Of a stretch of DNA of 64,000 bases, positions 1-11,439 are shown one piece after another. The notes below the pieces were generated by a model. It had not been told where the DNA came from. It ran no database searches and was given only the letters and a program-made list of their open reading frames with translations. Source of the stretch: Azorinus chamasolen. Taxonomy: Eukaryota; Mollusca; Bivalvia; Cardiida; Solecurtidae. A program made the translations under genes and the position numbers. How positions within the stretch are numbered: position 1 is the stretch's first letter; every line of letters begins with the position of its first letter. The stretch covers positions 30,213,932 to 30,277,931 of the forward strand of contig OY755240.1 in assembly GCA_963576725.1 (NCBI GenBank), in the 5' to 3' direction.

Positions 1-740
1 CTACTGACCTTTCTAAGGCGGTAAACCCTATTTTTGTGCTTGTATCGTGCATACTTATATGTTTGTACATATGATTGTGTGTAGGTATGATGTATATGTC
101 TATATGTGTGTGCGAGTGCTCTTCAATTGTGGAGTTTCTTATTTTCAATATCTTAGGCGTAACGTGACATTTTCAGTGTCGCAGCGCCATAAGCTAGAAA
201 CTATCCAGTTAGGTGTCGCAGTACCCTAGATCCGATCGATTTATACTTTTCAGTCATAGACTATCAGGCGTTTTGTGACATTGTTTCCTATCATACTCTT
301 GCGTAAGTTATAGCGCCATGTTTTGCCTTTGTTTTCAATGAGGTTTAGTATTGGTTAAACGGCTCAGATAATATGCTTTCGGTATTGGGCAAGCATGGAA
401 CAGTTGCTTGTGTATGTGTATGGTATATGTGTATGACATTTGTATATAAAAGCTCTTCATCTGTTGCTTGTAGAGTCCCTTTCTTTTTACTGTCGCTGTG
501 CCCTAAACTCCAAACTATCCTATTTAGTATCGTAGTGCCCAGACCCAGCCTAAAATACTGATATTTGCTTTTCAGTAAAGCGTTTAGTGAAGCTATATCT
601 TACCATGCTCTTGTGTAAGTTGTGGCGTCACATCTTGACTTTTGCTTTGGATGAGTTCAATTGAGGATTGGTTTACGGCACTGCTAATATGATGTCGGTG
701 TACAGCAGGCAAGGAACAATTCTTTGAAGGTCGTGTGTGT
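1..740. repeat. Diverged tandem duplication, unit about 325 bp
   Basis: Two and a fraction copies of a unit can be followed by eye. A TGTGTGTATG-type stretch is followed by a shared block (agtttcttatttt versus agagtccctttct), a 'gccctaaactccaaactatcc' type block, then 'catgctcttgtgtaagttgtggcg' type and 'gaggtttagtattggtt' type blocks. The first copy runs to about 400 and the second to about 720. No coding potential is evident; the two short ORFs inside are incidental. Confidence 0.4.
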
Positions 741-888
741 ATTTGTGAGCGTGCATTTCATTTGTGCTTCCTATGTTGCTGTGCATTTTCGTGTGTCATA
801 ACCTGCTTGACTTCTATTTTAATCGAATGTTATGTTTTATCTCCTTATATGTGAGCTATGAATTGCATGAGTCGAGTAAAAACTAACC

Positions 889-968
889 AGTTGCTGAACA
901 TTTTAACTGCTAGTTGCTGAACATTATAACTGCTACTTGCTGAACAGTATACCTGCTAGTTAGCAGCT
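889..968. repeat. Short tandem repeat, about 23-24 bp unit, 3 copies
   Basis: The phrase 'gttgctgaacatt' recurs three times with 'aactgcta' spacers, and the last copy is degenerate. Confidence 0.6.
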
Positions 969-993
969 ACACATACCAGTTGAAACATTTTAA

Positions 994-1235
994 CCCTTTC
1001 CCTCTTATAAACGTGTTATCACGCATTTGCAAACATAGAATACCCAGATCAGACGGCTCAAATAGGAGCCGTCTGACCAGGGTCTGCTCTGTTTGCTAAT
1101 GGAATTTGATAGATCTGTTTATTTACTTTCTAAAATGGTTACAGTGTTCCACCATCCATATTCCATTGTAACTATTTTGTAAATGGATATTCGGTAGGTA
1201 TTGACATTTGTAATAAACATACAACAGGGAAAGGG
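994..1235 (+). mobile_element. TTAA-flanked MITE, family H (piggyBac-like ends), copy 1
   Basis: The element begins CCCTTTCCCTC and ends GGGAAAGGG and is flanked on both sides by TTAA (990-993 and 1236-1239), the target duplication typical of piggyBac-type transposons. An internal hairpin carries AGATCAGACGGCTC and its complement. No ORF. Related copies lie at 2639-3328, 18032-18274, 21068-21296, 30835-31028 and 58472-58576, with fragments near 18.94, 24.05 and 44.9 kb. Assignment to piggyBac rests on the TTAA site and short ends only. Confidence 0.75.
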
Positions 1236-1615
1236 TTAAGAGAAGTTTTTCGTTGGAATTTCAGGCACTTGGCTTCAATATTAATGACATTTCAATTACG
1301 GAAAACCAGTGAAATCGTTTATTGCTATTGTCAGAAGACATTGTCTCCTGCTGTGGTCCCATCGTGTGCACATGTCTGATTTGATGCAAAGGCATTTTAG
1401 TTTAGAAAAACAAATCTCTTTACATTTGTGTTTAATTCGTTTACATAGTAAGATTTATTTCTACAGTTTTTGCCATGATAAAAACCCTTTGTTCACGATA
1501 TTATACAAAGTCAGCTTATTGATATTCATACAGTCTTTATTTCTGACATGAATAGTCATGGGCTAATGATGTTTCTGATGAGGTTCAGATGTACTCAGAT
1601 CGACCATTACTTGTT

Positions 1616-1850
1616 ATGTCTCCCCCAGTATACTGAGGAGACATATTGTTTTTGTTTGCGGCGTCCGTCCACCTGCTGTCCGTCAGTCTGTCTGCCTGTC
1701 CGTCTGTCCTATTTTAATTTTTCCGCGTGGTTCCACCAACACCTTTGGTCGGATTTTCATGAAACTTTATAGGATTGATCTTATTCCTGTTCCGGTTCGA
1801 TGACGTTATGGGACTTTGAAATTATTCTAGTTATACACTTTCTTCCTCAC
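1616..1850. repeat. Terminal part of a dispersed repeat with (GTCCGTCTGTCC)-type tract
   Basis: It starts with the hairpin 'tgtctcccccagtatactga' followed by 'ggagacatattg', then a GTCCGTC/GTCTGTC-rich tract at about 1663-1710. The same layout (gtctccc hairpin beside GACGGAC-type tract) recurs near 51118, 58600 and 56.9 kb. The class of element is not recognised. Confidence 0.45.
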
Positions 1851-1998
1851 TCAAAATTGAACATACGCCCGTTGGCATGTAAAGGCGGACCAAGCAAAAC
1901 TAAAAACCAAGAGACTAAACTTAGAATTGATACAAAATAAATATCCTCTAAAATTCGTCCTGTTTTAAGACCATCTACATTATTTCTTTACCAAACTC

Positions 1999-2075
1999 AT
2001 GCTATAACCACTCTTTAGAATTTTCTCTTCGGGACGATTCTAAAGAGTGGTTGCAACATAAGGTGTGGTAAGGTT
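1999..2075. mobile_element. Family K hairpin, copy 1
   Basis: An imperfect palindrome built on ACCACTCTTTAGAATT and its complement with a short CTCTTCGGG loop. Other copies are at about 3866, 6640, 12352, 13579, 20870 and 31927. The outer part in the better copies reads 'tttctccaccaaaccctatg' in inverted orientation on both sides, so the unit is a foldback MITE of about 100 bp with no ORF. Confidence 0.55.
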
Positions 2076-2638
2076 TTTACTAAGCATTATTGAAATCCCA
2101 TAGACTAGGGGGGAATGTTATTGCATCTTCTCAATATGAAGACAAATATCAACGGACCTTGGTTTGCACAGCTTGGCAGTAATCAGCAAACATCCAAGGC
2201 GTGTGTTTTAAAGTAATCCAGTGCAGTAAAACGTCGCTCGCTTGCACCGGTTAACTTCTTGCCAATGCTTAACATAATTTTGAATGCACAGGGGCAGACT
2301 ATGGATGAAACGATCCACTGATAATGACAATAGTAATACCTTTAATTTGCTGAATAATTTGTCGTCTGCAACATTTGTCGTCTGCTACAACTTTTCATTT
2401 TTATTTTGCTTTATGTGTGTTTCAAGATGCGACATTGGCAGCGAAAGGGTTAAAATTTTCTCCCCCTTTTTTTCTGAATATTAATTAAACAAACACTTGT
2501 ATCAAATGCTATCACTGCCGAAAATTATTTTTATGACGAAGGGTGCAGAACCTGATCTCTGGTTGAAATAAAACATATACATGTATGATATATTTTAGCA
2601 CCCGCTACCTTGTCTGCAAACAATGTAGTTTGCTGTAA

Positions 2639-3328
2639 CCCTTTCCTTCATAAAAACGCCTTTCTACGCCTTTGCAAACAAAGAAGACCAAGATCAGATG
2701 GCTGCTGTAAGAGCCGTCTGTTCAGGGTCTGCTCTGTTTGATTAGGAAATAAAATATATTTGATTTTACCGTGTCTGTCATGGCGAAATGCTCGTATGTT
2801 CATATGCTAATATAAAATTATTTTATAAACTGTCTGACCAGGGCACTCTCTATTTGCCCATGGAATTATTATAGATATCACTCTACAGTTTCTACCAAAA
2901 CATACTGTGTATACAGTAAACCCTCAATATACCGGCATTCGTTACAATGACACCCTCGTTATACCAGCAGTATGCATTGAAACAAAATTACCGTTAATTC
3001 TTTGAAGCAGCCACTGAATAAATAGGTGCAATGCCAATAACACAGGTGATCGCTTAATGTAGAACACAAGAAGTGCAAAAAGCTCCCTTTGGGAGCTTTT
3101 TGCACTTCTTGTGTTCTGCATTAAGCGATCACCTGTTGGTTCCAGTTTAAAACTGGCCATATGATTCTTTTCATATTTAAACCAGTTATTACGGCAACCT
3201 CGTTATACCAGCACAATGTCTGGAAAAAAACACCTCCGTTGTAACGAGGGTTCACTGTATATGGTATTGTAAAAACAGCTAATACATACTCATGATGTTA
3301 TTATTTCTTACATTCATTAGGGAAAGGA
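2639..3328 (+). mobile_element. TTAA-type MITE, family H, copy 2, split by a nested MITE
   Basis: The left end CCCTTTCCTTC is preceded by GTAA (a changed TTAA). The right end GGGAAAGGA is followed by TTAA. The middle is interrupted by a complete 344-bp TA-flanked element (2914-3257); without it the host copy is about 346 bp. Confidence 0.6.
2914..3257 (+). mobile_element. TA-flanked pogo/Tigger-like MITE, family G
   Basis: The ends are CAGTAAACCCTCAATATACC and the reverse complement of the right end, CAGTGAACCCTCGTTACAAC; TA flanks both sides. A near-perfect central palindrome (about 3044-3136) shares the 'agaacacaagaagtgcaaaa' and 'gctccctttgggagc' layout with other TA elements. CAGT starts with TA duplications are typical of Tc1/mariner-pogo elements. 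No ORF. Confidence 0.7.
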
Positions 3329-3584
3329 TTAAAGTAATATATAAACAAATATTCAATAACGAAAAAACCAATGCATTTGTTATATTTCAGTTTTGTTCAA
3401 TGAAAGGACGGTATAACATGTTCTATTGTGAGACCAGGTTGCCCTAGAACTGTGTCAAACATACCCATGTGCGACCTCATTCTCTCATTATGCTAACCCT
3501 TAGCCTACTGACAAAAATAGGTTTGCTCAAACTTTGATCTCATACAATGTAAACGTACTTTTGAGAAAACTTTTGAGAAAGTGC

Positions 3585-3690
3585 CATCTAAGTGTCAAAC
3601 AGCTTGGATACTGATTTGACACCAAGTTACTCGGTTTCTCGTTTGGATCCAAACTGTTTGTAAAGGCCAGTCATGTCGCACTTAGCAGGG
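3585..3690. mobile_element. Family I MITE fragment
   Basis: It carries the family I hairpin: 'acagcttggatactgatttg' paired with 'gtttggatccaaactgtttg' around CCAAGTTACTCGG. Full family I copies at 22307-22513 and 20156-20362 are TTAA-flanked. Confidence 0.45.
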
Positions 3691-3865
3691 GGATGATTAA
3701 AACAGATGTTTAGATTTTAACCCGCGTTTTAACTAGTGGTAAGTATACAGGCAATTCAACTATAATTAACAATTAGCGTGTCTGTTTAGGCATGTGTTCC
3801 ACGTGCCTGAGATAGGATCTCTACTACCCAGAGCTACTGGTAAGGTGCGTTCTTAAATACAAACA

Positions 3866-3967
3866 TCGCCATTTCTCCATCAATCCCAAATGTTGTGACC
3901 ACACTTTAGAATTGTCACGAAGATACGATTCTTAAGGGTAGTCTTAACACAGGGTCTGGTGGAGAAA
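3866..3967. mobile_element. Family K hairpin, copy 2
   Basis: Inverted arms 'catttctccatcaa...' and 'ctggtggagaaac' enclose the ACTTTAGAATTG/CGATTCTTAAG hairpin, more diverged than other copies. Confidence 0.5.
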
Positions 3968-4193
3968 CAAAGGAGTTATACTTGAAAGTATTTTTAATTT
4001 AGGCATCTTATTTGAACATTTGTATCACTGTTTATGCCAAATACACGCAACATGTGGCAGTGAATGTTACATTGTTCTAGTATTACCGTTAAACCTCAGA
4101 CACATTTGCCCTACTGAGACTGAGACAAAAAGAGAGGTCCCTGCATTATCTACGGTGGTGCATTATTTGCGGCATTGGCGGTGAAAGGGTTAA

Positions 4194-4414
4194 CCCATTC
4201 CCTCATATTGACGACTTTAGACGACTCTGTAAAAGTCACTTCGTGAAACCATTGTGACAAATAGAGCATTTGCTCCTATAGGAGCAAATGCTCCATTTAT
4301 CACAATGGTTTCAAACTATAACATTCTAAAATTTTCCTTTTCTCTAGTTAATACTCCTTTTCGGTAGATTTATGCAAAGAGGTTCTATCTAAAAATAGCC
4401 TATGAGGTAATGGG
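4194..4414 (+). mobile_element. TTAA-flanked MITE, family E, copy 1
   Basis: The ends CCCATTCCCTCATA and TATGAGGTAATGGG are inverted, with TTAA at 4190-4193 and 4415-4418. The core is a strong palindrome: AGCATTTGCTCCTATAGGAG, then the complement, flanked by ACCATTGTGA. Other copies are at 22985-23205 (opposite orientation), 12809-12889 (truncated), and remnants near 18790 and 28036. Confidence 0.75.
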
Positions 4415-4829
4415 TTAAAGGGTGAAGGTCTCTCGGTCAAACATATTACCAGACCTGTCGCTGGCTAATTAAAGGTTGGACCGCATGAAATACATCTTTA
4501 TTCTCAAATGGATCATTTTTCTTGGGGGAAGTATAGACACACTGTGTATGATATTGGTCAATGTCATTTAACATTGTTTTCCCATCTAAATGCGCTTTAG
4601 TAGTCAAAATTAAGCCAACCAAATCTGTTCTGATATCGCTTTTTCCCCGAGACGACGGCTGATCTGGGGTTACACTGTGATAGTCTCTACAATAAAGGCA
4701 TTATTTAAATAATATGTGTTATGTTCAATAATTATGAAGACTGTCAATTTGAATTTCTATCGAACTAGAAATGTGTCCATAGGACACTGATGCCCCACTT
4801 CAGATTGTTTTTGTCACAGAAAGTAAGAG

Positions 4830-5300
4830 TCACAATCATCATAAAATTGATATATGCTCATGAACATGTGTGTAAATTATGCAACGACTAAAGCGATGTA
4901 CATGGTCTCTTTTCAAAGTCACTTTTTGAAATTAAAGGACCGCTACTCCTAAACAACTAAAGCAATTTACATGGCTATCGAACTTGACCAAGATAATTAT
5001 ATTGATCATAAAATGTATGAAAAGTTTGGTGTGGATTGGACAAATACTTTCCAAGAAAGAGTCCGGACAAGATATTTTAAAAGTCATTTTCGCAAATAAA
5101 GGGCCGCAACTCCTAAACGACTTAAGCGATTTACATGGCCACAAACATGTGTGTGAAGTTTGGTGAGGATTGGACAAATACTTTTCAAGAAAGAGCCCTG
5201 ACAAATTCTTCTAGATGTACGTACGGACGGACGGAGGTATGGGCGGACGGACGTACAGACAGCAGCAACCCTATATGCCACCACATTGTGGGGTCATAAA
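4830..5300. repeat. Tandem repeat (about 160 bp) ending in a GACGGAC tract
   Basis: The block 'ctcctaaacgacttaagcga' followed by 'tttacatgg' and then 'gtgtgaagtttggtgaggat' recurs about every 160 bp (near 4870, 4940, 5100). It ends in a CGGACGGACG-rich stretch at 5218-5255 and a 'caccacattgtgg' hairpin. This is the same architecture as the elements at 51.1-52.3 and 57.5-58.7 kb. No coding function is supported. Confidence 0.5.
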
Positions 5301-5496
5301 ATGCTCACGAGACAGAAAATACTTCTTCGATACTTGTATTTTTACTGTACAACAAACTAGTACCGCCCAATGTCGAACAGTTACGAAACTAAAACGCAAC
5401 CCGAATAAATACTGATTAATACATCGGCGAATAACATGGGATCTTCGCTGTCAAATACTTTGTCATAGGCTATTCGATCGGTTTTCCTACAGCTTA

Positions 5497-5794
5497 CAGT
5501 TGAACTTCGATATCTCGAACTTCAAGGAACCATACAAATCGACATAACAGAGGTATGAGTCATCCGATTTCTAATCTCGATAATGTTTCAAACTCACAGC
5601 TTAATGCAAGTCTAATGTAACGCTGAACGCTCCTGTAAGAGCTTTCATCAGTAATTTAGACCTACATTTAGCTGTCACATGTGTACTAGATATGCGTAGT
5701 GATACATTTTAAAACAATTATGTATGATCGAATTACAAATTCGAGTTATGCCGAAGTTCGAGTTATCCGAGTTTGAGATATCGAAGTTCCACTG
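5497..5794 (+). mobile_element. TA-flanked pogo/Tigger-like MITE, family A, copy 1
   Basis: The ends are CAGTTGAACTTCGATATCTC and the inverted 'gagatatcgaagttccactg', with TA on both sides. Copies of the same family are at 18461-18780, 24687-25129 and 27567-27867. The internal arms carry the 'cagcttaatgcag' and 'gctcctgtaagagctttca' palindrome. Confidence 0.7.
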
Positions 5795-5984
5795 TATAGA
5801 GAAATGATGTATGCATATTGTAGACATGTTTAAAACGCGTCACTATATAGTAGAGACTATCACTTTAATAAATTTCCGAATCTACTTGTCCGTAACTGTT
5901 TTGGCGCCGAATAATTTTCGTCTGCAAACAATGTAGTCTGCTGTAAGTCCCAGAGAGGGTTGTCTTCCAATTATATCTTTAAAA

Positions 5985-6110
5985 CGTTAGTGGTGTGTCA
6001 AAGAGTTTGGATCACGATGAGACGCCGAGTTACTCGGCCTCTCATCTTGATCAAAACTGTTTGCATAGGTAATCACAGGTATGTCTATTTGGAGCAAGCC
6101 CAGTGAGTCG
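5985..6110. mobile_element. Family I MITE fragment
   Basis: It contains GATGAGACGCCGAGTTACTC and the partial complement flanked by 'aaactgtttgcataggtaat', as in the intact copy at 22307-22513. The ends are missing or degenerate. Confidence 0.45.
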
Positions 6111-6639
6111 CTTTCCGGCAACTTTAGTGGTGAAAGAATTACGACGCAGTCCAAATGTAGTCTTCTATTTGTACCTATACATATTATTGTTGCCACAGCC
6201 CAATAAAGCATTGCTTGGTTCAGGTAATCGCGTGTGGACACTGAACTTCAATTAGGCTAATTGAGATCCAGTCTTCTAATTAGCACTCCATCACATGGTA
6301 AGTGACTTGTCCCTGGGGACGGGATTGAATGGATTGGTATATTTGCATACATCAACCGTGGTTTGTCTGCCTAAGTGCTAGTATTTAATACGTCAGCGAA
6401 CATCGCGATGAACTTGATAGATTGGTATACAGTAGAATAGATCAGCCTACATTGACCGTTCAGGGTTTAAACATTACCTTTTATGCTAGTAACTATGTAT
6501 TCGTTCCTTTGTCAGATGCTTTATTTTAATTGCACAGAACAGAATATCTTATTTGGTCTTACACTGATACAGTCTCTAGTCATATACATGTACACACGGC
6601 AGAACAAGAGAGAAAGATGTGTACCCAAATACTAAAATC

Positions 6640-6741
6640 GTCATTTCTCCAGCAAACCCTATGTTGTAAACACTCTTTAGAATCGTCTCGAAGAGACGAT
6701 TCTAAAGAGTGGTCACAACATGTGTTTGGTGGTGAAATAAA
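6640..6741. mobile_element. Family K hairpin, copy 3
   Basis: A good palindrome: CTCTTTAGAATCGTCTCGAA followed by its complement, with outer arms 'catttctccagcaaacccta' and 'gtttggtggtgaaat'. Confidence 0.6.
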
Positions 6742-6806
6742 GAAGTTATTCTTCAAAATGTTTGATTTTACGCATCTTAGCTGGGCCTCTACTATTTGTA
6801 TTTAAT

Positions 6807-7277
6807 GGTGTCGGCCCGGTCAGATTTCGCCCTATATAATCTATGTAAAAATGGCTCACTTTCGTGCTCTGCAGCCTAGACCACAACAAGATTTGAGTCT
6901 AATGATGCATACTGTGCTCATATATGAACATTTCCCCTTTGTTTAAGCATAGTTTGATTATACAATCACCGTCTACTTTTTCCGCTATCCTCTGTTGAAT
7001 AAAAACACTGTCCAAAAACACACTACCAAAACAACATGGCCGACCCAAGCACTACCTCTTTAATATCCATCTGAATGGGGAAAAAGTACTGAAATGGAAA
7101 GAAATAAACACTGTCAATGTCTTGTCAAGGTCAGAAATAATTCATTTTCAACCAAAAATGCAGCCTAATCTCCTCACAGGAACCAACAGACATGTCAAAT
7201 CAAGCATATTCATTTTTTCAAAGAACTATTTGCAAGGATACAACGACCCGGAAGCAAAATCTCACCGGGCCGACACC
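6807..7277 (+). repeat. Left 471-bp terminal repeat of the composite
   Basis: It has a 14-bp perfect TIR (GGTGTCGGCCCGGT) at both of its ends. It is identical to the right copy except for one g/a change in the phrase 'ccaaaaatgcagcctaatc'. Confidence 0.85.
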
Positions 7278-9354
7278 TAAAAATGTTCGAAATTTTAGCG
7301 GATCCTTAAAAAATGTATTTTTTCTTGAAATCTAAGACGATGCGACTGTCAAAAAGTGTAAGACACATGCCGCGAGTGAAATTTGAGGAAGTGCCGGCAT
7401 TTCAAATATCGGTCGGGGCAATGTACTTTGGCCATGTCGGACAGTGGCAATTTGTGGCCCTTACCCGCTCTACTCAAACATCAATTACTTGAAAAGTTTT
7501 CTGTGGATTTTGATAAAATAAGCAACATAGTGTCTATTACAATTTGACCTACTTGTATATATAGCTGTTACATGCTTTCAAGCCAGAAATTAATGTTTAA
7601 AATTAAAAACTACTTTAAAATTTCAATTTTCAAATTTAAAAATTCAGTAAAATTCCTATTTTTTGAGGTTCTATTTTCAAAGTAAACACTCATTTTGAGT
7701 AAATAATGCAAAACACAGGCTTCTATGTTGTGTCCATGGCCAGAAAGTCCTTCAAAACATATTTCCTGTATTGTTTATCCAACAGACAGAGCTAAGTCCT
7801 TCCAGATGCAAAGGTAAAAAAATGTAAGGCAATTAGCACATTAAAGGCTCCCCAGGGAATAATATTTTTTGCAATCTGTCTTACTGGTCCCTCTGCAGCC
7901 CTCAATTTCAATTTGGAGGTCCAACTGAATAGTCTTAAAGCATTTCATATAAATTTTAGCTGGAGTCCAGGCTCCAAATACACCACAGATGAAAAATTCC
8001 CTGCGATTGTCTGTTGAGAAAAGGCGCAAAGTACGACTGGTCAAAAAATGTCACCGAAAGCCAATGAATGTCTTGCGTCTGATTTAAAAAACAGTCAAAA
8101 TGCTACATCGAGTACCGAAAGATACTGACTTTCAAGAAAAGCCATCGGCTTACAAGGGCCAGACTTCAGTATCGACATAACCGCTTGAAAAGCCAAAGTC
8201 TCATTGTTTCAGAGTAAAAAACTAAACAGTAGGATAGGTCACTTCCAAATTATAGCAAAATTAACCTTTCAGGTACAGGGCACAGTTGATTGGAACTGAT
8301 CAAGAAGCAATTTAAATTCAAAATTATAGACAAATTTACATTAAAAAAGTAAAAAATCAAGAAAATTACAAAAAAATTCACAGCAGAATGTCTGTTGAGG
8401 TCTTATGTCAGACCAAAACTGGGTCTATAAACAGTTTTTAAAGTACCCCCACCCCCACCCACCCCCTCCCCACCCCTGAGTTGAAAACAGACTAAATAAA
8501 ACAATTTTCTTAAAAGTTAAAATCAAACTTTTACCAAATACTCTATTTCTTCACACCCGACTACTCAATCGGACGGCCAGGGAGCAGTCGACAGACACCT
8601 TCCCTCCGAGACACCTTCCCACCTAATCCATTACACCTTAAAGAAGAAAAAAACTTTCTTCAACTATTTATTCTACAATCTTCAAAAATTGAAATGCTTT
8701 TCATTTATTCAGAGCTCGTTGCAAAATAAATGTGTTACATACAGTTCTGACCCTTGTCAAACCCCATGGCCCTTGCAAACTGAGAAACTTGGTGAGTAAC
8801 TTGGTGAACGGTTCGAGTCCGGTACCTTGAGGGTCTGCGCCTCTCAGTTTCCTGTAATTGAACTGACCATATCCATACTTATTTGTGAAATAGGTCCATA
8901 ATACACATTGGTCACATTATAAGCTAGATCACTTTTTGTCTGCAACTTTTTTTCACAACCCTACAATAATAATTTCACTATTATAACAAAAGAAATCAAG
9001 CTTATCTTGAAATTTAATAATTTAAAATTTAAAAAAATGAAATTTAAAACTGTCAAAAATAAATTTAAATACTAAATTATGTGCATAAAATCAACTCAGC
9101 CTTGTTTAGACAGCCTTGTACAAAAAAGCAGATGCCATTTGAGGGAAAAGGTAGCTGCAGGTAAGGGGAAATAACTCTACAGGACTTTTAGCAGACAACA
9201 TTAACTGTCATTTTTTTTAAATTTGAATAAAATCAAAATTTGACAAGCCTCATCAAAATTACTTTGCACACTGATTTATATGGTCAAATGAAACTTGCAT
9301 ATAAAATTTCTAAGGGATCCGAGTAAAACTGTGGAACTTAAAATTTTTCATATA
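7278..9354. other. Interior of the composite, no gene recognised
   Basis: AT-rich sequence with A/T homopolymer blocks and a C-rich run at 8445-8477. A tRNA B-box-like string (ggttcgagtcc) occurs at about 8811 without a convincing A box. The only listed-length ORF (7841-8044, minus) has no features of a real protein. Confidence 0.5.
8445..8477 (+). repeat. CCCCAC-rich polypyrimidine tract
   Basis: A run of C with single A or T interruptions; it is low complexity and could adopt an i-motif or G4 on the other strand. Confidence 0.6.
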
Positions 9355-9825
9355 GGTGTCGGCCCGGTCAGATTTCGCCCTATATAATCTATGTAAAAAT
9401 GGCTCACTTTCGTGCTCTGCAGCCTAGACCACAACAAGATTTGAGTCTAATGATGCATACTGTGCTCATATATGAACATTTCCCCTTTGTTTAAGCATAG
9501 TTTGATTATACAATCACCGTCTACTTTTTCCGCTATCCTCTGTTGAATAAAAACACTGTCCAAAAACACACTACCAAAACAACATGGCCGACCCAAGCAC
9601 TACCTCTTTAATATCCATCTGAATGGGGAAAAAGTACTGAAATGGAAAGAAATAAACACTGTCAATGTCTTGTCAAGGTCAGAAATAATTCATTTTCAAC
9701 CAAAAATACAGCCTAATCTCCTCACAGGAACCAACAGACATGTCAAATCAAGCATATTCATTTTTTCAAAGAACTATTTGCAAGGATACAACGACCCGGA
9801 AGCAAAATCTCACCGGGCCGACACC
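9355..9825 (+). repeat. Right 471-bp terminal repeat of the composite
   Basis: Same sequence and orientation as 6807-7277. It is preceded by TA and followed by TAAT, which here also forms the start of a 'taatgcagggcaaaagtaat' hairpin core, so the TAAT match may be coincidental. Confidence 0.85.
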
Positions 9826-9905
9826 TAATGCAGGGCAAAAGTAATGCAGAAAGGTCCAATAGGAGCTTTCTGTATTACTTTTGACTTGCACTGAGCCACC
9901 ACCTA
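9826..9905. mobile_element. Solitary hairpin core of the TA-flanked MITEs, left edge lost
   Basis: It reads 'taatgcagggcaaaagtaat', 'gcagaaagg', 'aggagctttctgtattactt', 'ttgacttgcactgagccacc'. It is the shared inner palindrome without outer CAGT ends, and the left arm stops exactly at the composite's right border. Confidence 0.5.
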
Positions 9906-10394
9906 GTGCCTTACAGTGCTATAATTAGACATTTTTGATGGCTGCTAAAGCGTGTTCTATACTGTAGTATATCACTTCCACAAATAGATTCTTGAATGCA
10001 GTGTTATGTTAAGCACTGGTAGTCGTATACACACGCTATATATATATGAAGTGAATTATCCTGGTTAAAGTACTTGTTACATGTAATTAGAAAGGAACTT
10101 GCTACACCTTCCTCTTTTAGACATGGCTGTATGCACATGCATTCCGTCTTTCCATGGCTCGTGATTACAGCCTTGGGAAATTATATTCACGAGCAGAAAT
10201 AATGATCAACAGCATATTAGATTTAACTAGGCTTTAATATATTCACCAATCTCTATTATGATCATATAAAACTCGTCCTAAGTGAATGTCAAACAAGATA
10301 TTGTGTATATTTGCAGTATTATACAAATATTTAATTACTTGATGACAAGCCAATAGTGAAATGATACTTTAAACATACAATGGACTATCGATAA

Positions 10395-10660
10395 TCAGCC
10401 TTAAGAGGTTTACATTTATAAAAAAAAAACCTCTCGAAAGCGATAACCTTTAAGAGGCATGATTTTGGCTCTTAAAAGCAGGTGGTAGCTTAATGCAGAA
10501 TTAGTATAATGCCGAAAGCTCCTCTGGAAGCTGTATGCATTACGTTCGGTCTGCATTAAGCGACCATGTAAACGAAGCATAATTCTATGTCTAACGCCAG
10601 ATGGTAGCTTAATGCAGGGCGAATGTTATACAAAAAGCTCCTACGGAAGTTTGCTGATGG
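10395..10660. mobile_element. Degenerate TA-type MITE(s) with the shared hairpin core
   Basis: A core at about 10478-10570 (agcaggtggtagcttaatgc ... tgcattaagcgaccatg) is followed by a second half-core at about 10608-10655. Outer arms 'ccttaagaggttt' and 'aacctttaagagg' flank an A-rich stretch. Ends are not resolvable. Confidence 0.4.
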
Positions 10661-10899
10661 CATGATATTAGTTTTTCTCAAAGCGAAACATTCCATTGAA
10701 AAATGTACATTATAAAATGCAGGTGATTAATATTCATGTAAATGATTAAATGCATTATGTTAATATATATTATGTAGCATCACTTAACTATAAAGGTTTT
10801 ATCTTATAGTTTAGAGATTAACTGAGAATGTATGCATAAGAAAATACAAACTTTGGTGTAACTAAATGCATAACCAAATGAATGCGGGAAATATATGTA

Positions 10900-11087
10900 C
10901 AGTAAAACCCCTCTAAACCATTTTAGTGTAAATATCGGTCTTGGAGACAGGTGGCAAGCTTGTTGCACAGTGAAAGTAATGCAGGAAGCTCCTTTCTGCT
11001 TGACTTTCACCCTGCATTAAGCAGCCACCTGTCTAAAAGTTTCTAATTTCCTCTCTACTAGAATTTCTGTTTAGAAGGGTGTTACTG
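10900..11087 (+). mobile_element. TA-flanked MITE, family F, copy 2
   Basis: The left end is CAGTAAAACCCCTCTAAACC and the right end is the degenerate inverted 'tttagaagggtgttactg'. The core shows 'ggtggcaagcttgttgcaca' pairing with 'tgcattaagcagccacctgt', and an apical 'gctcctttctgc' with one arm shortened. Confidence 0.6.
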
Positions 11088-11439
11088 AACATGTATTGGC
11101 ATCTACAAATAGTGAAGACGCAGATCAGGGTACCCTCTGATCAGAATATGTGCTGCTTGCCATTCAATTAATTCTCTCATTATTATATACCCTTTAATAT
11201 TGAACAGACCTTAAACAATGACGGACTATTCCAATTGTAAATTCAACACAAAAATGATAACTATTATTTTGAGGCATATATTATATTCGTGAAGACTTCT
11301 CAAGCCATTGTCGCTGATAAATAAACGGACACCTTGTAAAAATGTTCAGAAATATTTTAATAGATAGAATATTTCTGAAGGGTTTACATAACTGTTCAAG
11401 GAGTAAAGAGTTAAACGCATGTAGTTGTATAAAGCTGAT

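Larger units (their letters stand above)
6807..9825. mobile_element. Composite element with 471-bp direct terminal repeats that each carry inverted ends
   Basis: The same 471-bp sequence occurs in direct orientation at both edges, and I noticed one base difference between the copies. Each copy starts GGTGTCGGCCCGGT and ends with the exact reverse complement, so each looks like a TIR transposon itself. The outer flanks are both TAAT (6803-6806 and 9826-9829), while the inner flanks do not match each other. About 2.08 kb lies between the copies with no convincing ORF. It could be a composite of two TIR elements mobilised together, or a non-autonomous LTR-type element (trimmed ends would read TG...CA), but no primer-binding site or polypurine tract is evident. 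Confidence 0.6.

Noticed and set aside
8760..8850. tRNA or SINE at the ggttcgagtcc string
   Set aside because: A B-box match alone; no A box at the right distance and no cloverleaf.
6807..9825. Ordinary LTR retrotransposon
   Set aside because: No gag/pol, no primer-binding site after the left repeat and no purine tract before the right one; the 14-bp inverted ends are longer than usual for LTRs. Not fully excluded.
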